Notes under the pieces: generated by a model
Told to the model about the DNA's origin: nothing
Seen by the model: only the letters and a program-made list of their open reading frames with translations
The model's database searches: none
Translations under genes and position numbers: made by a program
From: an uncultured Helcococcus sp.
GTDB taxonomy: Bacteria; Bacillota; Clostridia; Tissierellales; Peptoniphilaceae
Direction: 5' to 3'
NCBI GenBank assembly: GCA_947253305.1
Contig: CAMXYZ010000011.1
Span: 1-20,467 of the forward strand
Length of the DNA stretch: 20,467 nt
Part shown: positions 15,195 to 20,467 of the stretch, piece by piece
Layout of the letters: every line of letters starts with the position of its first letter
Position numbering within the stretch: position 1 is the stretch's first letter

Positions 15195-15950
15195 TTAACC
15201 AAACCTTCCTGAGATATAATTCTCTGTTCTTTCTTCTCTAGGATTTGAAAATATTTGATCTGTATTTCCATATTCTACTAATTCCCCCAAATAAAAGAAC
15301 GCTGTATTATCTGATACTCTAGCTGCCTGTTGCATACTATGTGTAACTATAATAATAGTATAATCTTTCTTTAATTCAAATATCAAGTCTTCAATCTTAT
15401 TTGTAGCTATAGGGTCAAGAGCTGATGTAGGTTCGTCTAAAAGAATTACTTTCGGTTTTACAGCAATCGCTCTAGCTATGCAAATTCTCTGTTGCTGTCC
15501 ACCAGAGAAGTCTGTTGCATTTTTATGAAGCTTATCTTTAACTTCATCCCAGATAGCAGCTTTTTTTAAAGATGACTCTACTATTTCATCTAATGTTTTT
15601 TTATCTTTAATCCCATGTGTTCTAGGACCAAAAGCAACATTATCATATACAGATTTTGGAAATGGATTTGGTTGTTGGAATACCATTCCAATTTCTTTTC
15701 TTAATTTGTATTCATCATAATTATTGTAAATATCATTACCTTCTAATGTAATTACCCCCTTATGATGAAATGTTTCTACAAGATCATTCATACGATTAAT
15801 AGATTTTAGAAGTGTAGATTTTCCACAACCAGATGGTCCAATAAATGCAGTTACTTTATTTTCTTCTATATCCATTGATACCGATTTTATAGCTTGAAAA
15901 TCTCCATAGAACACATCAAAATCTTTAATTTCTATTATATTTTTACTCAT
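15195..15950 (-). CDS. pstB: Phosphate ABC transporter ATPase PstB
   Basis: The ATPase of the high-affinity phosphate importer, 251 residues. Walker A GPSGCGKST is at 38-46, the Q-loop FQQPNPFP at 91-98 is typical of PstB, signature FSGGQQQR at 148-155, Walker B VILLDEP at 168-174 and H-loop THS at 203-205. The C-terminus ends GRFG as in other PstB proteins. ATG 15950 follows GGAGG by eight bases and overlaps the end of pstA by 8 bp. A TTG five codons upstream lies within that binding site and is unlikely to be the start. Confidence 0.97.
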   Translation of the reverse strand: MSKNIIEIKDFDVFYGDFQAIKSVSMDIEENKVTAFIGPSGCGKSTLLKSINRMNDLVETFHHKGVITLEGNDIYNNYDEYKLRKEIGMVFQQPNPFPKSVYDNVAFGPRTHGIKDKKTLDEIVESSLKKAAIWDEVKDKLHKNATDFSGGQQQRICIARAIAVKPKVILLDEPTSALDPIATNKIEDLIFELKKDYTIIIVTHSMQQAARVSDNTAFFYLGELVEYGNTDQIFSNPREERTENYISGRFG

Positions 15951-16776
15951 TATCTTTTCCTCCAATTTTGGAACCTAATCTAGTTGAAATCGCATTAATA
16001 ATAATAGCTATAATTAATAACACCAATGCTGATGCATATGCATCTTGAGTATGTCTACCCTCTGCTGTTAAATTATACATAAATACTGAAAGTGTAGATC
16101 CTTGTTGCATAGGTCCTGCAATTTGTGCAAATGTTCCTGCTGTAAATTGTAAAGCTGCAGTCTCTCCAAATATTCTACCTATCCCTAATATAATTCCAGA
16201 TACAATCCCATTTATAGCTGATGGCAATACTACATTAAATATAGTTCTTAATCTTCTAGCACCAAGTCCATAAGATGCCATTCTTAAACTATCATCTACT
16301 GCTATTAAAGCCTCTTCTGTCGATCTTATAATAAGTGGCAATATCATAATTGATAGTGTTAAAGTACCAGCTAATAATGAATATCCAAATCCTAGATATC
16401 TTACAAAAAATAGATATCCAAATAATCCATAAATAATGGATGGAATTCCTTGCAATGTTTCTGTCGCTATACGAACAACTGAAACAAATTTACTACCTCT
16501 TTTTGCATATTCCACCAAATAAATTGCTGTAAATACTCCAATTGGAATAGATACTATTAATGACATAAATATTATAGTCAAAGTATTTATTATTGATGGC
16601 AACATAGATAAATTATTTGTATTCGATTCTAATTGAAACATCTCGAGTTTCATTTTACTTATCCCTTGAATCGCAACACTAATTATTATCCATAATAAAA
16701 TCGCAAATGTTAATACGGAAGATATAGCTATTAAAGATTTTAATATTTTTGAATTAATTTTTTCTCTCTTATTCAT
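15943..16776 (-). CDS. pstA: Phosphate ABC transporter permease PstA
   Basis: A permease of 277 residues with six predicted transmembrane helices (first about 14-37). The inner-membrane loop with the EAA-type motif EEALIAVDDSLRMASYGLGARRLRTI (about 154-179) contacts PstB. The segment LQGIPSIIYGLFGYLFF (about 108-124) is characteristic of Pst permeases. It pairs with PstC to form the phosphate channel. Its ATG overlaps the pstC stop as ATGA, with GGGGAA upstream. Its length is usual. Confidence 0.95.
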   Translation of the reverse strand: MNKREKINSKILKSLIAISSVLTFAILLWIIISVAIQGISKMKLEMFQLESNTNNLSMLPSIINTLTIIFMSLIVSIPIGVFTAIYLVEYAKRGSKFVSVVRIATETLQGIPSIIYGLFGYLFFVRYLGFGYSLLAGTLTLSIMILPLIIRSTEEALIAVDDSLRMASYGLGARRLRTIFNVVLPSAINGIVSGIILGIGRIFGETAALQFTAGTFAQIAGPMQQGSTLSVFMYNLTAEGRHTQDAYASALVLLIIAIIINAISTRLGSKIGGKDNE

Positions 16777-17654
16777 GATCTATTCCCCATATTCTTCTTT
16801 AATAAATTAAATACTAGATTTATTAATAGTATAAATACAAATAGTACTGCACCAGTTGCAATCAATGCATTTTGATGCTCAACTCCTGCATACTTCATCT
16901 CTAAAACGACATTTATAGTCATTGTTCTCACACCCTGTAATAATGATATTGGAATTATAGGCTGATTACCTGCAACCATTGCAACAGCCATAGTCTCACC
17001 TATAGCTCTACCTATACCTAATACTATTGAAGATAGTACACCTGATTTTGCTGCTGGTATTACTACACTAAAAATTGCTCTTTCTTTACTTGCTCCAAGT
17101 CCTATCGCTCCCTGATAATATTGTTTTGGAACTGCTTTTAACGCAGCTTCTGATAGAGATATGATAGTTGGGAGTATCATAGTAGCTAGTACTAAAATTA
17201 CCGCTAATAATGATAATCCTTGCCCACCAAAATATTTTCTTATTAATGGAACTATATTAGTCAGAACAAATAGACCATATACTACTGAAGGAATACCTGC
17301 TAAAAGATTTATCCCTGATTTTAATATTCCGTATATTTTCTTTGGTGCATAAAACGCCATGTAGACAGCTACGAATACGCCTATTGGAACACCTAAAATA
17401 ATAGCGCCGAGAGTAGCATACACACTCCCGACGATCATAGGTAATATTCCATACTCTGGAGGATTAAAAGTTGGTCTCCAATTTTTTCCAAATAAGAAAT
17501 TAGTTACTCCAATTTCACCGATAGTTGGAAATGATGTAGAGAACAAAAAGTATATTATAAATCCTAGAGCCACTATTGAGCTTGCTGTAGCTATAATAAA
17601 CACCCATTTAGAAAATAATTCACCAAATGTTTGATTACTAGCTTTCGATTTCAT
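16773..17654 (-). CDS. pstC: Phosphate ABC transporter permease PstC
   Basis: The second Pst permease, 293 residues with about six transmembrane helices (first about 15-36). Characteristic segments are LLAGIPSVVYGLFVL (about 117-131) and the ATPase-contact loop EAALKAVPKQYYQGAIGLGASKERAI (about 164-189). FGKNWRPTFNPPEYGILPMIVGS (about 50-72) is the conserved periplasmic loop of PstC. It starts 27 bases after the pstS stop with GGGGG as binding site; a hairpin lies in that gap. Assignment as PstC rather than PstA follows the loop and the gene order. Confidence 0.95.
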   Translation of the reverse strand: MKSKASNQTFGELFSKWVFIIATASSIVALGFIIYFLFSTSFPTIGEIGVTNFLFGKNWRPTFNPPEYGILPMIVGSVYATLGAIILGVPIGVFVAVYMAFYAPKKIYGILKSGINLLAGIPSVVYGLFVLTNIVPLIRKYFGGQGLSLLAVILVLATMILPTIISLSEAALKAVPKQYYQGAIGLGASKERAIFSVVIPAAKSGVLSSIVLGIGRAIGETMAVAMVAGNQPIIPISLLQGVRTMTINVVLEMKYAGVEHQNALIATGAVLFVFILLINLVFNLLKKNMGNRS

Positions 17655-17674
17655 TTTTCCCCCTTAATATGAAT

Positions 17675-17697
17675 GTCAGAATTATTTAACTTCTGAC
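17675..17697 (-). other. Hairpin over the pstS stop codon
   Basis: On the minus strand GTCAGAA (17691-17697) pairs perfectly with TTCTGAC (17675-17681) around a nine-base loop holding the last codons and TAA of pstS. No T-run follows, so it is more likely an mRNA-stabilising or processing element than a terminator. It sits between binding-protein and permease genes. Confidence 0.55.
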
Positions 17698-18611
17698 CAA
17701 TCTGTTAATTCTCCTTTGTATATCTTTTGTATTGTTTCCATTGATATATTTTCTGTTGAATTTCCTGGTGCTACGATTAAAGCAATACCATCTTTTGCTA
17801 TAGCTTTATGAGCTAATTGTTCTTTTTCGTTATCTTTTAATTCTCTTGAAGCCATACCAATATCATTTAGACCTTCCATAGCATCTGTCATACCTGCTGA
17901 AGAACCATGTTCATTAATTTCTATGTTCACATTCGGATGTAATGCTTTATAAGTTTCAGCTATCTTGTGAATTAATGGTCCAACTGATGTTGATCCTGAA
18001 ATCTTAATAGTTCCTTCTAAGTCTTTTCCTTCGTATGCTGGTGCATTAGCATCAACTTGTACGAATCCAGCTTCTACAGCTATTTCTTGTCCTTCTTTAG
18101 ATAATGTATAGTTAACGAAATCTTTTGCTAAATCGGAAAGTGTATCTTCTTTATATGCTATATTTAAAGGTCTTTGAATTGAATATTCACCAGATAAAAC
18201 TGTTTCAAGTGTTGGTTCAACTCCATCAACTTTTAGCATCTTAACATCTTTATTAAATTCTACTGAGCCTAATGATGCATATCCTATTGCTTGATTATCT
18301 CCTGATACTGATTCAATTACCCCACCAGTTGTACCAATCATTGCTGCAGTTGGTGTTGTTAAGTCGTTTCCATTTTCATCAACTACCTTTGTTATTTCTA
18401 CGAATGCTCCTCTTGTACCAGAACCATCTTCTCTTGAGATAACATTAATTTGTCCTGCTTGAGTAGATTTATTTCCTGCATTATTTTCTGCACTTGTTTC
18501 TGTGTTATTTTCTGCAGTTGTTTCTTTATTACCATTATCATTTGTATTACCACAAGCTACTAAAGCAAATACTAGTACTAATGATAATAAAATAGATATA
18601 ATTTTTTTCAT
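17682..18611 (-). CDS. pstS: Phosphate-binding lipoprotein PstS, circularly permuted
   Basis: Extracellular lipoprotein that captures phosphate for PstCAB; 309 residues with a signal peptide (1-19), lipobox LVAC and lipidated C20, and an N/T/E-rich linker to about 54. The two halves of the phosphate-binding domain are in reverse order. The block normally C-terminal comes first (55-187: INVISREDGSGTRGAF, then IGYASLGSV, RPLN and LSKEGQ). The normally N-terminal block comes last (200-309: GTIKISGSTSVGPL, HGSSAG, IGMASREL, ending GELTDWSEVK). Probable phosphate ligands are kept: R60 and S64-G65-T66 from the first block, T208/S209, S238 and D250 from the second. GGAG precedes the ATG. First gene of the operon, behind a Pho box. 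Confidence 0.92.
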   Translation of the reverse strand: MKKIISILLSLVLVFALVACGNTNDNGNKETTAENNTETSAENNAGNKSTQAGQINVISREDGSGTRGAFVEITKVVDENGNDLTTPTAAMIGTTGGVIESVSGDNQAIGYASLGSVEFNKDVKMLKVDGVEPTLETVLSGEYSIQRPLNIAYKEDTLSDLAKDFVNYTLSKEGQEIAVEAGFVQVDANAPAYEGKDLEGTIKISGSTSVGPLIHKIAETYKALHPNVNIEINEHGSSAGMTDAMEGLNDIGMASRELKDNEKEQLAHKAIAKDGIALIVAPGNSTENISMETIQKIYKGELTDWSEVK

Positions 18612-18630
18612 TTTTAACTCCTATAGTTTT

Positions 18631-18659
18631 TATATATATTTTCGTATTTTCTAATACAA
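18631..18659 (-). promoter_or_regulatory. Possible core promoter of pst-pho operon
   Basis: On the minus strand a weak TTGTAT (18654-18659) and TATATA (18631-18636) are 17 bp apart. The poor -35 fits a promoter that needs an activator, here PhoP bound just upstream. The transcript would start near 18625, leaving a short leader with GGAG before the pstS ATG. Confidence 0.5.
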
Positions 18660-18667
18660 GTAAATAT

Positions 18668-18717
18668 TATTAAGTTTATGTTAAGTTCAGATATCTAACA
18701 TGTTAAATCTATGTAAA
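18668..18717 (-). promoter_or_regulatory. Pho-box-like PhoP-binding repeats
   Basis: On the minus strand hexamers fall on an exact 11-bp period: TTTACA (18712-18717), TTAACA (18701-18706), a degenerate slot GATATC (18690-18695), TTAACA (18679-18684) and TTAATA (18668-18673). Tandem TTAACA-like hexamers with about 5-bp spacers are the known PhoP-binding pattern of Firmicutes. The array lies just upstream of the pstS core promoter. Confidence 0.8.
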
Positions 18718-18727
18718 TTTTTTACAC

Positions 18728-18759
18728 AAAAAAAGGACAAAACTAATTTTAATAGTCCC
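18728..18759 (-). terminator. Terminator of typA
   Basis: On the minus strand GGAC pairs with GTCC, with an inner AAAA/TTTT helix and a small bulge, followed by a run of seven T (18728-18734). It begins about 20 bases after the typA stop. The stem is weak, but position and T-tract fit an intrinsic terminator separating typA from the pst operon. Confidence 0.65.
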
Positions 18760-18779
18760 ATCCAATTTCTTTAAAGTTT

Positions 18780-20467
18780 TTATTTGTTTGATTTATGTCT
18801 TAATTGAGTATTAAGGATTTTCTTTCTAATCCTCAAGTTTTTTGGTGTCACTTCAACATATTCATCATTTTCTATAAATTCAAGCATTTGCTCTAAGCTC
18901 AATTTTTTAACCGGTGGAAGATTAGGTGCATCATCGGCTGCTTGAGATCTAATATTTGTTTGTGCCTTCTTTTTACTTACATTAATCTCGATATCTAATC
19001 CTTTTGGATTCTCACCAATTACCATACCTTCATATACATCTTCGCCAGGTCCTATGAAGAGATTCCCTCTTTTCCATGCAGAGTCTAAAGCATAAGCTGT
19101 TGATTTTCCAGTTTCAAAAGCGATTAATGAACCATATTTTCTCTTAGGAATTTCACCCATATATTTGTCATAATCTTCAAATTCTGTATTTATAATTCCG
19201 GTACCCTTTGTATCGGAAATAAATTCTTGCCTATATCCTATTAATCCTCTGGATGGCATTCTAAATACCAATCTTGTATACCCAAGAGAAATGTTCGACA
19301 TCGACTTCATTTCAGCTTTTCTTACACCCAATTTATTTATTATAGTTCCGACAAATTCATCCTCTACATCGATAGTCACTATTTCTATGGGCTCATATAT
19401 ATTTCCATCTATTTCTTTAAAAAGGACTTCTGGTTTCGATACCTGAAATTCATATCCTTCTCTTCTCATATTTTCTATTAAAACTGATAAATGCAATTCC
19501 CCTCTTCCACTTACTTTAAACGCTTCAGTGGAATCAGTTTCTTCAACTCTCAAGCTAACATCAGTTTCTTGTTCTTTCAATAATCTAGAACGCAAATGAC
19601 GAGACGTTACATAATCACCTTCGAGTCCTGCAAATGGAGAATTATTTACTACAAATCTCATAGACAATGTAGGCTCGGATATTTTAACAAATTCCATAGC
19701 TTCCATATCTTCATTCTCACATATAGTATCGCCTATATGAATACCTTCAACCCCAGATATAGCAACTATAGAACCCGCTTCAGCTTTTTGAACTTCTACA
19801 CGATTTAGACCCTTAAATTCATATATTGTTGTTATCTTTACTCTTAAATTCTTATCAGAATCATTGTAGTTTTTTATATAGGCTGTATCTCCAACTTGAA
19901 TAGTGCCTTCCTCAACTTTACCTATACCAATTCTTCCTAAATATTCACTATAGTCGGTAGTAGATATTAGAACTTTAAAAGGATTTTCCGGATTCCCCTT
20001 TGGTTCAGGGATAAATTCTATTATTGAATCTAATAAATCTTCCATACTATTTTTTTGAATATCTTTTTCTAAACTTGCCCAACCATCTTTTCCTGAAGCA
20101 TAAATAATTGGAGCTTCAATGTATTCTTCTGGGGCTTCCAAACTAATAAATAAATCTATAATTTCGTCTATAACTTCTTCTGGACGAGCATTTGGTCTAT
20201 CTATTTTATTTAAACAAATTAACGCTGGAAGTCCTAAATCAATAGCTTTTTTGATTACAAACTTAGTTTGGGGCATTACTCCTTCAAATGCATCTACTAA
20301 TAGCAATACTCCGTCCGCCATTTTCAGCACACGCTCAACTTCTCCACCAAAATCAGCATGTCCTGGCGTATCAATGATATTAATCTTGTAATTCTTGTAT
20401 GTTATTGCTGTATTCTTGGATAATATTGTAATACCTCTTTCTTTCTCGATATCATCATTATCCATTA
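18780..20467 (-). CDS. typA: TypA/BipA ribosome-binding GTPase (5' end missing)
   Basis: A translational GTPase related to EF-G and LepA, implicated in ribosome assembly and stress or cold growth. The visible 561 residues start inside the G domain at MDNDDIEKERGITIL, normally about 45-50 residues into the protein. The true start and P-loop lie beyond position 20467; the first ATG-like codon seen (20465) is internal. Visible motifs are G2 RGITI (10-14), G3 DTPGH (32-36), G4 NKID (86-89) and G5 SGKDG (124-128). Domain II, the EF-G-like domains III and V (LGVRKAEMKSM, with RGLIGYRQEF) and the BipA-specific C-terminal domain follow. The completed length would match the usual 605-615 residues. It has its own terminator and is not part of the pst operon. 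Confidence 0.95.
   Translation of the reverse strand, partial: MDNDDIEKERGITILSKNTAITYKNYKINIIDTPGHADFGGEVERVLKMADGVLLLVDAFEGVMPQTKFVIKKAIDLGLPALICLNKIDRPNARPEEVIDEIIDLFISLEAPEEYIEAPIIYASGKDGWASLEKDIQKNSMEDLLDSIIEFIPEPKGNPENPFKVLISTTDYSEYLGRIGIGKVEEGTIQVGDTAYIKNYNDSDKNLRVKITTIYEFKGLNRVEVQKAEAGSIVAISGVEGIHIGDTICENEDMEAMEFVKISEPTLSMRFVVNNSPFAGLEGDYVTSRHLRSRLLKEQETDVSLRVEETDSTEAFKVSGRGELHLSVLIENMRREGYEFQVSKPEVLFKEIDGNIYEPIEIVTIDVEDEFVGTIINKLGVRKAEMKSMSNISLGYTRLVFRMPSRGLIGYRQEFISDTKGTGIINTEFEDYDKYMGEIPKRKYGSLIAFETGKSTAYALDSAWKRGNLFIGPGEDVYEGMVIGENPKGLDIEINVSKKKAQTNIRSQAADDAPNLPPVKKLSLEQMLEFIENDEYVEVTPKNLRIRKKILNTQLRHKSNK

Noticed and set aside
18780..20465. Complete typA starting at 20465
   Set aside because: MDNDDIEKERGITI matches an internal TypA segment; the P-loop is missing, so the gene continues past the window edge.

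Overview
The window comes from an AT-rich, low-GC Gram-positive anaerobe of the Firmicutes. The composition, the strong AGGAGG-type ribosome binding sites, the lipoprotein signal peptides of the binding proteins, a redox regulator Rex and a phosphate system of Firmicutes type all fit. My best guess is a Peptoniphilaceae/Tissierellia-like organism, inferred from overall protein style only. Every confident gene lies on the minus strand, so transcription runs from high to low coordinates. No rRNA, tRNA, transposase or confident CRISPR array is visible.

Layout in order of transcription. (1) 20467-18780: 3' part of typA/bipA, whose start lies beyond the window, followed by a terminator. (2) 18717-12782: the phosphate-starvation operon pstS-pstC-pstA-pstB-phoU-phoP-phoR. 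It is preceded by a Pho-box-like array of TTAACA-type hexamers on an 11-bp period. Its PstS is circularly permuted relative to the textbook protein. (3) 12755-11994: rex, with a consensus promoter, a Rex-type operator overlapping the -35, and a terminator. (4) 11942-8967: an ABC-F ribosome-associated ATPase overlapping by 11 bp a divergent BMP-family lipoprotein. (5) 8903-1562: a nucleoside uptake and catabolism operon, nupN (BMP lipoprotein), nupO (ATPase), nupP and nupQ (permeases), deoC, cdd and pdp. A strong promoter with four 12-bp tandem repeats against its -35 sits in front, and an intrinsic terminator lies between nupN and nupO. (6) 1555-374: a small operon with its own promoter encoding a DUF2975 membrane protein, a YozG-like XRE regulator and a GtrA-family membrane protein. 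(7) 373-1: mostly non-coding, with nested inverted repeats at 64-131 and a doubtful small ORF.

How the genes work together. The nup/deo genes import nucleosides, deaminate cytidine and deoxycytidine (Cdd), split pyrimidine nucleosides with phosphate (Pdp), and cleave deoxyribose-5-phosphate to acetaldehyde and glyceraldehyde-3-phosphate (DeoC). Phosphopentomutase is not in the window. The Pst transporter, PhoU and PhoPR form a complete phosphate uptake and sensing unit that is probably autoregulated through the Pho box. Both binding-protein genes, nupN and pstS, are followed by a hairpin before the membrane and ATPase genes, a simple way to make more binding protein than transporter.

The items most worth a second look are the permuted PstS, the 12-bp repeats at the nupN promoter, the nested inverted repeats near the left edge, and the divergent BMP lipoprotein coupled to an ABC-F gene. 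I did not find a clearly new multi-gene defence or mobile system.
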